Shown one piece after another: positions 16,216-23,826 of a stretch of 64,000 bases of DNA. Positions within the stretch are counted from its first letter, which is position 1; the number at the start of each line of letters is the position of its first letter. The stretch comes from Amycolatopsis iheyensis. GTDB taxonomy: Bacteria > Actinomycetota > Actinomycetes > Mycobacteriales > Pseudonocardiaceae. The translations under genes were made by a program, and so were the position numbers. The notes beneath the pieces are model-generated. The model saw only the letters and a list, made by a program, of their open reading frames with translations, was not told where the DNA came from and did not search any database. Location: the NCBI RefSeq assembly GCF_024703995.1, contig NZ_JAMXQV010000027.1, positions 62,001-126,000 on the forward strand, read 5' to 3'.

Positions 16216-17403
16216 TCAGCAGAAGTCGTGCAACCCCGCGGCCACGTCCGCCGGGCTCGGCATGGCGGCGATCTCTTCGGCGAGTGCCTTCGCGGCCTGG
16301 CGGGCGTCGGGGTCGGTCAGCAGTCCCGCCGCCGCCTCGCCGATCGACGCCGCGGACACCACGTCCGTGCGGCGGAGCTCCGCTCCCCGCGTGACTCCCT
16401 CGGGCAGCAGGCGTTTCCCGGCCCCGGCGGCGGACACCGCGCCGGCGTTGAGGAAGCCGTCGCCGGCCACCGGCACGAACAGCTGCGGCACGCCGGCGGC
16501 CGTCGCGCCGAGCGTGGTGCCGCCCCCGCCGTGGTGCACGGCCAGGTCCACCATCGTCAGCAGCTCCGCCTGCGGCACCCAGCGCTCGAGGTGGATGTTC
16601 GGGGCCAGCCCGCCGAACTCGGCCACCGGGATGTTCGGCCCCGCAGCCACCACGACCTCGACGTCCAATGTGGACAAGCCGTCGATGGCGGCGCGCAGGC
16701 CGGGCGCGGTGCCGACCACGGTGCCCAGCGTCAGGTAGACCAGCGGCCGCTTCCGCTCGGCCAGCGCGATCGCGGGCAGCTCACCGGGTTCGCTGTACGG
16801 CGTCGGGCGCAGCGGGCGACGCTCCGGCCGGCCCACGAACGACGCCTCCTGCAGCGACGACGGGTAGATGTCCAGGTACGGGTCGCCGAGGAGGTACTCC
16901 CCCGCGGGCAGCGTCACGCCGAACTCGCCGGCGACCCCGGCCAAGAGTTCCATGCCGCGCTGCCGCTCCCGGTCGGGTGCTTCCGCCCGGGCGTGGGCGT
17001 GGCAGACGGCGGGAATGCCCAGGCTGTGCGCGGCCAGGCCGGCACCCGGGTTGGCCGCCTGGTACACCACCAGGTCGGGCCGCTCCGCCCGCAGCACCGG
17101 CAGCAGGTCGGTGGCGACCCGGCGGGGCAGCACGTCGTTGAACACCCGGATCGGGTGCTCGAGCCAGTCGTCGCCGGGCGGGTCCCCGGGCTTGGCGCCC
17201 GACTCGGCGAAGACGACCTCGAAGGCCTCGCGGATCCCCATGCCCACCGCGGCGGTGCGGAAGCCGAGCTCCCGCAGCAACGGGTGGAACCGGTCACCGG
17301 TGGCGTAGACGACGTCGTGGCCGACCTGCCGGGCGGCGATGGCCAGCGGCAGCACCGGGTAGGCGTGGCCGTAACCGGGATGACTCGAAAAGACGATCTT
17401 CAT
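16216..17403 (-). CDS. Glycosyltransferase (GT1/MGT family), copy 1
   Basis: 395 aa, UDP/TDP-sugar-dependent GT-B glycosyltransferase. The start is MKIVFSSHPGYGHAYPVLPL (acceptor domain). The C-terminal donor domain has LVYLTLGTV, HLERWVPQAELL and HHGGGGTTLGATAAGVPQL. It is closely related to the glycosyltransferase at 59645-60853. It is divergent from the nitro-sugar genes and has its own GGGAT promoter, so it is the natural candidate to attach the deoxysugar. Two glycosyltransferases imply two sugars, two positions or redundancy; sequence cannot decide. ATG 17403 follows a GGAAGG site at about 13 nt. Confidence 0.92.
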   Translation of the reverse strand: MKIVFSSHPGYGHAYPVLPLAIAARQVGHDVVYATGDRFHPLLRELGFRTAAVGMGIREAFEVVFAESGAKPGDPPGDDWLEHPIRVFNDVLPRRVATDLLPVLRAERPDLVVYQAANPGAGLAAHSLGIPAVCHAHARAEAPDRERQRGMELLAGVAGEFGVTLPAGEYLLGDPYLDIYPSSLQEASFVGRPERRPLRPTPYSEPGELPAIALAERKRPLVYLTLGTVVGTAPGLRAAIDGLSTLDVEVVVAAGPNIPVAEFGGLAPNIHLERWVPQAELLTMVDLAVHHGGGGTTLGATAAGVPQLFVPVAGDGFLNAGAVSAAGAGKRLLPEGVTRGAELRRTDVVSAASIGEAAAGLLTDPDARQAAKALAEEIAAMPSPADVAAGLHDFC

Positions 17404-17448
17404 CTCCGGTTTTGCCTTCCTGCGCGGGAGAAAACGGACAGTGAGCGA

Positions 17449-17483
17449 AGGCTAGTAAGCGGACGCCCCGGCCCCCATCCCTC
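17449..17483 (-). promoter_or_regulatory. Cluster promoter motif (glycosyltransferase 1)
   Basis: On the minus strand TGAGGGATGGGGG has GGGAT at 17481-17477, followed 27 nt on by -10 TAGCCT (17454-17449). Confidence 0.8.
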
Positions 17484-17755
17484 ACCTTGACGGCACGCGG
17501 GCCGCGCGAACGACCCGGCCGGGCCGCTGCCGGTGAGGCCGCGCTCACTCGCGCACCGAGCGACATGCCGCGCGGGCCGCGCGTGGTCTCGCGTCGAGAA
17601 GATGCCGCACGACGTCCAACGCACCTCGGCACCCCGCAAAACCAGCGTCCCGGTCTGCGCGGCCATGTGCAGCGAGCCCGACACCCGAGCACCGAGCGAC
17701 AACTACTCACGCTACGGGCTGCCGGGCCCGCCGCGGCAGGTGTAGGAAATGAACC
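17484..17755. other. Divergent intergenic region before the nitro-sugar genes
   Basis: No ORF is supportable. It holds GC-rich sequence with the direct repeat GCACCGAGCGACA (near 17550 and 17690). A ribosome-site-like GTAGGAAATG precedes the methyltransferase ATG. No GGGAT box was found for the rightward genes. Confidence 0.45.
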
Positions 17756-18691
17756 ATGACCGAACAGGCGCAGCCGGTACGCCGGCGGTACGGCCCGAGC
17801 GCGCAGTGGGAGCACATCAACGAAGCGCACATCACCGAAGCGGCCGTGGCCGACCTCGCCGGGTTCAAGTCGAACGGCGTCAACTTCAAGCTGGCGCTGT
17901 GGAACCCGCACCCCAACGGCGTGCGGTACCTGAAGGCGCTCACCTTCGCCCTCGGCATGCGGCTCAGCCCCGCGAACCGGGAACGGTTGCGCCGCACGCG
18001 CAACCGCGAGGTCGGCGACCCCTATTCGGTGCGGTGCGACGGCGAGTCCGTCTGCCTCGACTACCTGCAGGCGGTGCACGAGGTCGAGGTCATGGCGGCG
18101 AACGTCGCCCTCGACGGCGCCCAGGTCGTCGAGATCGGCGCCGGCTACGGCCGGACCTGCCACACCATGGCGTCCAACCACGACCTCGCCGGGTACACGA
18201 TCATCGACCTGCCGAACACCCTCGAGCTGTCGCGCCGGTACCTGCGGACCGTGCTGACGCCGGAGCAGTTCGCGAAGATCCGGTTCGTCGGCATCGACGA
18301 GATCGACGAGCAGGTGCGCGGTCACCGCTTCGACCTGTGCGTGAACGTCGACTCGTTCGCCGAGATGAGTCCCGACACCGTGCGGGACTACCTCGCGCTC
18401 ATCGACGAGACCTGCGCGCACTTCTACGTCAACAACCCGGTCGGCAAGTACCTCGACAAGTCGCTGGACGGCCATTCGCAGGGCGCCGCGGTCGTGGAGC
18501 TGGCGCTCAGCAGCGGGCTGCTGCGGGACGTCATCGACATCCACGACAGCGAAGCCGTGCTGGCGAAGGTGCCCGCGTTCGTCTCCGCGTACCGGCCCGG
18601 CGAGGGCTGGGAGTGCGTCGCGCAGGAGCGCTCGGTCACCTGGAGCTACTACTGGCAGGCCCTGTACCGCGCCGCCCCGGTGCCGCGGTGA
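17756..18691 (+). CDS. Putative sugar O-methyltransferase
   Basis: 311 aa. It matches the putative sugar O-methyltransferase type: a long N-terminal lead, then a SAM site VVEIGAGYGRTCHTMAS, IIDLPNTLELSRRYL and FDLCVNVDSFAEM. Such proteins sit in deoxysugar loci and methylate a sugar hydroxyl using SAM. Its stop overlaps the next gene (GTGA), coupling it to the 4-ketoreductase. With the other sugar genes it would give the 4-O-methyl group found on nitro sugars such as rubranitrose and evernitrose. The exact hydroxyl is an inference. Confidence 0.82.
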   Translation: MTEQAQPVRRRYGPSAQWEHINEAHITEAAVADLAGFKSNGVNFKLALWNPHPNGVRYLKALTFALGMRLSPANRERLRRTRNREVGDPYSVRCDGESVCLDYLQAVHEVEVMAANVALDGAQVVEIGAGYGRTCHTMASNHDLAGYTIIDLPNTLELSRRYLRTVLTPEQFAKIRFVGIDEIDEQVRGHRFDLCVNVDSFAEMSPDTVRDYLALIDETCAHFYVNNPVGKYLDKSLDGHSQGAAVVELALSSGLLRDVIDIHDSEAVLAKVPAFVSAYRPGEGWECVAQERSVTWSYYWQALYRAAPVPR

Positions 18692-19677
18692 GCGACGAGC
18701 ACCGGCCGCTGGTGGCGGTGCTGGGTGGTTCGGGGTTCGTCGGCGCCGCGGTCGTCGAGGCCCTCGCCCGGCGGCCGATCCGGCTGCGCACCGTCGGACG
18801 GCGGCCGCAGCCGGCGCCGGCCGGCGCCGTGGCCGAGGTCGAGGTGGTGCGCGCCGACCTCACGGCCCGCGCCGAGCTCGAAGCCGCGCTGGCCGGCGTG
18901 GACACGGTCGTCCACCTGCTGATGCACACCGCGGACTGGCGGGCGGCCGACGGCAACGCGGCGGCCGAACAGGTGAACGTCGGCGTGCTGCGCGACGTCG
19001 TCGAGCTGCTCGGGAACCGCGAGCGGCCGCCGGTGATCGTGTTCGCCGGCTCCACCTCGCAGGCTGGCCTGCCGGAGCGGATGCCCATGGACGGCAGCGA
19101 ACCCGACCGGCCCACCACCGCCTACGACGTCCAGAAGCACACCGCGGAACAGCTGCTCAAGGCGGCCACGGCGGCCGGGCTGGTCCGGGGTGTCTCCCTG
19201 CGGCTGCCCACCGTCTACGGGGACAGCCCGCGGGGCCGGCTCACCGGCCGCGGCGTGATCTCCACCATGGTGCGCAAGGCTTTCGCCGGCGAGGAGCTCA
19301 CGCTCTGGAACGACGGCACGGTCGAGCGCGACCTGCTGTACGTGCACGACGCCGCGGCCGCCTTCGTCGCCGGGATCGACCACGCGGACGCGCTCGCGGG
19401 TCGGCACTGGCTGCTCGGCACCGGGCAGGGCGTGCCGCTGGGCGACGTGCTGCGGACGATCGCCGCACTGGTGGGCGACCACCTGGGGCGGCCGCCGGCA
19501 CCCGTCGTCTGCGTGGCGCCGCCCGATTTCGCGAAGGCGACCGACCTGAACAACGTCTCGATCGACTCGTCGAAGTTCCGGGCGGTCACCGGGTGGCAGC
19601 CGCGGGTGCCGCTGGCGGACGCTCTGCGGCGGTGCGTCGACGCCTACGCCGCGACCGCGTCCGCCAGTCTAAAGTAG
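18688..19677 (+). CDS. NDP-hexose 4-ketoreductase (SDR/epimerase family)
   Basis: 329 aa extended SDR: Rossmann motif VLGGSGFVGAAVVEAL, catalytic YDVQK (YxxxK), FAGSTSQAGLPER carrying the Ser, and RDLLYVHDAAAAFV. It resembles NDP-hexose 4-ketoreductases that finish 2,6-dideoxysugar pathways by reducing the C-4 ketone with NADPH. GTG 18688 overlaps the upstream stop. Its 3' end overlaps the convergent 2,3-dehydratase by 9 bp, so the sugar genes are packed tail to tail. Confidence 0.86.
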   Translation: MSDEHRPLVAVLGGSGFVGAAVVEALARRPIRLRTVGRRPQPAPAGAVAEVEVVRADLTARAELEAALAGVDTVVHLLMHTADWRAADGNAAAEQVNVGVLRDVVELLGNRERPPVIVFAGSTSQAGLPERMPMDGSEPDRPTTAYDVQKHTAEQLLKAATAAGLVRGVSLRLPTVYGDSPRGRLTGRGVISTMVRKAFAGEELTLWNDGTVERDLLYVHDAAAAFVAGIDHADALAGRHWLLGTGQGVPLGDVLRTIAALVGDHLGRPPAPVVCVAPPDFAKATDLNNVSIDSSKFRAVTGWQPRVPLADALRRCVDAYAATASASLK

Positions 19678-21045
19678 ACCGTTCAGCAGGCCGACGACCG
19701 CGAGCAGGGTCCGCGCCTGCATGTTGAGGTAGTGCCCGTGTCTGGCCAAGGAGTTCAGCTGTCCGGGGGTCACCCAGGCGTAGCCGGGCGGGGGTTCGGT
19801 GCCCGCGTCCGCCTCGTCGGCTTCGACGAGCAGGTACCGGCTTTCGGCGTTGAGGAACCGGCCGCCTTCGTCGGAATGCACCGCGGAGTACCGGATCCGG
19901 TCCACGCCGGCCCGGCGCACGAACTCGAGGAACGGCGGCCAGTCGCCGACAGGGAGGTGCACGTAGTTGTCCGGGGTGCACTGCACGGTCGGGCCGAGCT
20001 CGACGGTGTCGAGGAGCCCGGCCTCGGCTCTCGCGTGCACCAGCAGGTGCGGCACGCCGCCGAAGTGGCGGACCAGGAACGCGCAGAGCCCGAGCCCGAC
20101 CGGCTCGAACAGCGGCTGCATCCAGGAGGTCACCTCGCGGTTGCCCGCCTCGACCGACACGCCGGTGACCCGGAAGTACCGCTGGTCGACGTGCTGGATG
20201 TGGTCGTCGGTGCGCACCCAGTCGCGCACGCCGGTGAGCGGGATGCGCTTGGACCGCACGCCGTGCCGGGCCCGCTCGTTGGTGAACCACGACAGCATTT
20301 CCGTGTCGGACCGCACCGCGCTCGCCTCCGCCGGCGCCGTCGGGGCGCAGGCGAGGACGCTGCGCGCGTCCATGTTCACGACGTTGTCGCGGCGCATCAG
20401 CTCGCCGATCTGGCCCAGGGTGAGCCAGCGGAAGTCGTCGTCCGGCGGGACGTCGTCGAAGGTCTCGATGATCATGTTGCGGTTGGACTTGCACAGGAAC
20501 CAGGAGCCGTGCTCCGACTGCAGGACGTCGGCGAGCACCCGGCCGTGGGCCGCCCGCGTGAAGTACTCGAGGTAGCGCACGTGCGCGCCCCGGTGCACGC
20601 CGGTGTAGTTGCTGTGCGTGGCCTGCACGGTCGGCGAAAGCTGCAGCAGGTGCGGGTTGCCCGGCTCCATCTTGGCCTGCATCAGGAAGTGCAGGACGCC
20701 GTCGAACTCCTTGGCGAGGATGCCGAGGATGCCCACCTCCGGCTGCACGATGATCGGCTGCTGCCACTCGTGGCCGTCGATCACCACGTGCAGCCCCTCG
20801 ACGCTGAAGAAGCGCCCGCTGTGGTGGCCGAGGTTGCCGCCGTCGGGGGCGAACGACCAGCCCTCGATCTTCTCGAGCGGCACCCGCTCGACGGTGAAGC
20901 GGTGGGCCTTCGCACGGCCGGCGAGCCAGGCGTCGAAGTCCTCGGTCCGCAGGCCCGTGCCGGCCGCGACGGCCCGCCGGGACCGCGCCAGCCGTGCGGG
21001 CAGGCGGGTGTCGTCCCGCGCCGCCAGCCGCGTCGCGATGGTCAT
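19669..21045 (-). CDS. NDP-hexose 2,3-dehydratase
   Basis: 458 aa, full length. It shows the two internally repeated halves of this family: WSFAPDGGNLGHHSGRFFSV in the first and DDHIQHVDQRYFRVTGVSVE in the second, with QPIIVQPEVGILGIL and QATHSNYTGVHRG versus QCTPDNYVHLPVG. It removes the C-2 hydroxyl from NDP-4-keto-6-deoxyglucose to give the 3,4-diketo sugar, the committed step to 2,3,6-trideoxy sugars. It is the last gene of the leftward DegT / C-methyltransferase / nitrososynthase / dehydratase operon, after the 30-bp repeat array. ATG 21045 follows GAAGGGA. Confidence 0.93.
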   Translation of the reverse strand: MTIATRLAARDDTRLPARLARSRRAVAAGTGLRTEDFDAWLAGRAKAHRFTVERVPLEKIEGWSFAPDGGNLGHHSGRFFSVEGLHVVIDGHEWQQPIIVQPEVGILGILAKEFDGVLHFLMQAKMEPGNPHLLQLSPTVQATHSNYTGVHRGAHVRYLEYFTRAAHGRVLADVLQSEHGSWFLCKSNRNMIIETFDDVPPDDDFRWLTLGQIGELMRRDNVVNMDARSVLACAPTAPAEASAVRSDTEMLSWFTNERARHGVRSKRIPLTGVRDWVRTDDHIQHVDQRYFRVTGVSVEAGNREVTSWMQPLFEPVGLGLCAFLVRHFGGVPHLLVHARAEAGLLDTVELGPTVQCTPDNYVHLPVGDWPPFLEFVRRAGVDRIRYSAVHSDEGGRFLNAESRYLLVEADEADAGTEPPPGYAWVTPGQLNSLARHGHYLNMQARTLLAVVGLLNGLL

Positions 21046-21071
21046 GCTGGATCCCTTCGAGACATGGAGGA

Positions 21072-21216
21072 GCGCCCCAATGTGGCGTTGGGTGCGTCCA
21101 ACGCACCCAATGTGGCGTTCGGTGCGCCCAACGCACCCAATGTGGCGTTCGGTGCGCCCAACGCACCCAATGTGGCGTTCGGTGCGTCCAACGCACCCAA
21201 TGCCACATTGGGGCGC
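21072..21216. repeat. 30-bp tandem repeat array with inverted ends
   Basis: Four near-identical 30-bp units (CCAATGTGGCGTTCGGTGCG type), each with an internal dyad around CCAACGCA, run through this interval. The outermost 14 bp (21072-21085 and 21203-21216) are perfect inverted repeats. The array lies between the nitrososynthase stop and the 2,3-dehydratase start. It can fold into a large structure and may attenuate the distal gene. Confidence 0.9.
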
Positions 21217-21228
21217 ATCGTCGGCTCG

Positions 21229-22545
21229 CTAGCGGCTGTCGGCCGGGCGGGTGGCCCGCAGGCTCACGTAGTTGTTGTCCCGCTCCAGGCCCAGCACCTG
21301 CGCGCTGAGGTAGTCGACCCCGTCGGCGTAGGTGTAGGGCTGCATGAAGCGGCCGGCCCGCACGTCCCGGTACAGCCGGGCCAGCGGGTGCTCCGCCACG
21401 TACGTCGCCCCGCCGACGACGGTCACGCAGTCGTCGACCACCTCGGCCGCCAGCTGGTTCACCGTGACCTTGGCGCACTGGAACGGGGTCATCATCCGCC
21501 GGCCGCGCTCGCCGGAATCCATCTCGAGCCGCGGGGACAGTTCGTCGATGTTGACCAGTGCCGCCGACGCGGTGGCCTTCAGCGTGTACAGCCGCGCCTC
21601 GATCTCGGCGACCAGGGTGCGCGACGCCGCGGGCGCCTCGGCCGAACGCCGGGCGACGGCGTCCACCGTGAAGTCGCGGGCGGCCTGGGCGACACCGGCG
21701 TAGATGCCGAGCATGGCGACGGAACTGATCGCCTGCCCGGCGAGCGCGGCGTCGCTGTGCGCGCCGACACTGCCGCGCGCGAGCACGTCGCCGGCGGGCA
21801 CCGGGCAGTCGTCGAAGGCGATGTCGAGCGTGCCGGACGCGCGCATGCCCAGTCCGCTCCAGCCGTCCACAATAGACAACCCGGGGGTGTCCCTGGCCAC
21901 GATGGGCGCGTACAGCAGCGTTTCTCCCCCGGCCATCGGCGCCTGGGCGGAGACGACGAAGTGGGTCGCGATCGGCGCCATCGTCACCAGCATCTTGCGG
22001 CCGGACAGCAGCCAGCCGCCGGCGCCGTCGGGACGCAGCCGGGTGACCTCGCGGCCGAAGTCCTTCACCGCGCCGCACACCACGGCCTCGCCGCGGGCCA
22101 TCGCGCGCAGCAGCCGTTCGGCCAGCGCCCGGGTCGGCGGCGCGCCGTGCTCCCACTCGTAGGTCAAGGTGATCCCGCGGCTGAGCTGGGCGTGCAGGGC
22201 CAGCGCGGTCGAGGCGTCCGCCTCGGCGACCCGCAGCAGCGCGACCGCGACGTCGTGCAGCCGGCTGACCCCCAGCCCGCCGAGCTCGGCGGGCACGGTG
22301 GCGCCCAGCACGCCGTCGACGCCGAAGGCGCGGAACGTCTCGGCGGGGAACGTGCCGTCGCGGTCGTTCGGTCCCGCCTCGGCGCGGATCCGCGGCAGGT
22401 GCCGGGCCAGGACGGCCAGCAGCTCCCGGCCGGGCGCGCTGACCGCGTCCGACAGGTCGCCAGGTGGCGTCGCCGGTCTTTCCGGTTCCGGGTCCAGCAA
22501 GGCCGCGCCGTTGTGCGATTGCGGCGCGATGTCGTGTTCCGGCAT
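21229..22545 (-). CDS. Acyl-CoA-dehydrogenase-fold nitrososynthase (amino-sugar N-oxygenase)
   Basis: 438 aa flavoprotein with the acyl-CoA dehydrogenase fold: VPAELGGLGVSRLHDV, DGAGGWLLSGRKMLV, SGLGMRASGTLDIAFDDCPV and a C-terminal FMQPYTYADGVDYLSAQVLG. Placed between a sugar C-methyltransferase and a 2,3-dehydratase, and of the size of KijD3/ORF36/RubN8-type enzymes, it is best read as the flavin monooxygenase that double-oxidises the 3-amino sugar to the 3-nitroso sugar, later a nitro group. The alternative, a true acyl-CoA dehydrogenase, does not fit the operon. Free reduced FMN could come from the FMN reductase at 12.2 kb. ATG 22545 follows GAGGGGG. Confidence 0.85.
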   Translation of the reverse strand: MPEHDIAPQSHNGAALLDPEPERPATPPGDLSDAVSAPGRELLAVLARHLPRIRAEAGPNDRDGTFPAETFRAFGVDGVLGATVPAELGGLGVSRLHDVAVALLRVAEADASTALALHAQLSRGITLTYEWEHGAPPTRALAERLLRAMARGEAVVCGAVKDFGREVTRLRPDGAGGWLLSGRKMLVTMAPIATHFVVSAQAPMAGGETLLYAPIVARDTPGLSIVDGWSGLGMRASGTLDIAFDDCPVPAGDVLARGSVGAHSDAALAGQAISSVAMLGIYAGVAQAARDFTVDAVARRSAEAPAASRTLVAEIEARLYTLKATASAALVNIDELSPRLEMDSGERGRRMMTPFQCAKVTVNQLAAEVVDDCVTVVGGATYVAEHPLARLYRDVRAGRFMQPYTYADGVDYLSAQVLGLERDNNYVSLRATRPADSR

Positions 22546-22560
22546 ATCCCCCTCGATCCC

Positions 22561-23796
22561 TCAGAGCACCCGGACGTTCGGCACGTAGCTGATCCAGCGC
22601 CCGCCCGAGCGCCGGAACTCCTGCTCGTTCGCCATGATCTCTTCGGCGTGGTTCCACGCGAACAGCAGCGCGTAGTCCGGGTAGGGGTCGCGGAACGCCG
22701 TCGGCGGGACCACCGGGATGTGCTTGCCGGGTGTCATGCGGTGCTGCTTGGCGGGCGTGCTGTCGCAGACGTAGGACAGGAGCTCGGGCCCGATGTCGCA
22801 GAAGTTGGTGACGGTGGCGCTCTTCGCCGTGGCGCCGTAGGCGACCACGCTGCAGCCGTCCTTGCGCAGCCGCTCCAGCAGGTCCACGAGGTCGTCGCGC
22901 ACGCGCAGCACGCTGGCCGCGAAGCCGCGCAGAGTCTCCATTTCGGATAGTCCGCGGGCGTCCTCTTCGGCCAGCAGGTCCGCGACGGCGGCGCTGGGCT
23001 CGCGTTTGCCGGCTCGCGCGAGCGTGTACCGGATCTCGCCGCCGTGCACCGGCAGCCGTTCGACGTCGACCAGCTCGAACCCGTAGTGCTGGGCCATGGC
23101 CTGCACCGACTGCGCGCTGAATACGAAGAAGTGCTCGTCGTAGATCTGGTCGAAGGACGTCTTCGTCACCAGGTCGCCGAGGTAGGGGTCTTCGAACACG
23201 AACACGCCGTCCGGGGCCAGCAGCGCGTCGACCCCGCGGAAGATCGAGTCCGGGTACGGGATGTGGCACATGGTGTTCGCCGCGTAGATGACCTGCGCCG
23301 GCCCTTCCGCCGCGCGGACCTCCGACGCCGTCGAGTCCTCGAAGAACGCGGTGCGCACCCGGACGCCGCCGGCGCGGGCCAGCTCGGCCACCCGCCCGGA
23401 CGGCTCGAACCCCAGGTGGCGCACCCCGGCCTGGTGGATGGTGCCCAGCATGACGCCGTCGTTGCAGCCCATCTCGACGATGAACGGGTCCGGCCCGGTC
23501 AGCTCGGTCTCGAGGAACCGGCGCGCGACACCGGCGAAGTGCTCCCGCATCACCGAGGACCCCGACGAGTGGTACGGGTAGTCCTCGTGGAACATCTTCT
23601 CGCGCGGCACCGACTCGGTGAGCTGCACCATCGCGCACGACTCGCACCGCCCGACGGCGAGCCGGAAGAAGAACTCCGCGGCATCGCTGTCCGGCTCCCG
23701 GAACGCGTCGGACAGCGGCTGCCGCCCGAGGTCGAGGAACTCGTGGACCGTCCCCTCGCACACTCTGCAGGTGGCGGTCGCCAGTTCTCGCGGCAT
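22561..23796 (-). CDS. NDP-sugar C-3 methyltransferase
   Basis: 411 aa, TylC3/TcaB9-type sugar C-methyltransferase. An N-terminal zinc site (C10, C13, C51, C54 in CRVC and RCESC) is followed by a SAM domain (IVEMGCNDGVMLGTIHQAG) and the C-terminal subdomain (VVAYGATAKSATVTNFCDIG; YVCDSTPAKQHRMTPGKHIP). It adds a methyl group to C-3 of a 4-keto deoxysugar, giving the branched carbon found in nitro sugars. It lies 15 nt before the nitrososynthase and 30 nt after the aminotransferase. Confidence 0.93.
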   Translation of the reverse strand: MPRELATATCRVCEGTVHEFLDLGRQPLSDAFREPDSDAAEFFFRLAVGRCESCAMVQLTESVPREKMFHEDYPYHSSGSSVMREHFAGVARRFLETELTGPDPFIVEMGCNDGVMLGTIHQAGVRHLGFEPSGRVAELARAGGVRVRTAFFEDSTASEVRAAEGPAQVIYAANTMCHIPYPDSIFRGVDALLAPDGVFVFEDPYLGDLVTKTSFDQIYDEHFFVFSAQSVQAMAQHYGFELVDVERLPVHGGEIRYTLARAGKREPSAAVADLLAEEDARGLSEMETLRGFAASVLRVRDDLVDLLERLRKDGCSVVAYGATAKSATVTNFCDIGPELLSYVCDSTPAKQHRMTPGKHIPVVPPTAFRDPYPDYALLFAWNHAEEIMANEQEFRRSGGRWISYVPNVRVL

Positions 23797-23826
23797 GGTG
23801 TTCCCTTCCGTACCAGGTGGGTTGAC

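Noticed and set aside
17404..17702. Leftward 100-codon ORF upstream of glycosyltransferase 1
   Set aside because: It spans the GGGAT promoter, shows no family motif and has Arg/Gly/Ser-biased noise composition.
21072..21216. Possible CRISPR array
   Set aside because: The units are contiguous 30-bp tandem repeats without unique spacers, and no cas genes are near.
21229..22545. Acyl-CoA dehydrogenase making an extender unit
   Set aside because: Fold and length allow it, but the position between sugar C-methyltransferase and 2,3-dehydratase, with no acyl-CoA or ACP partners, favours an amino-sugar nitrososynthase.
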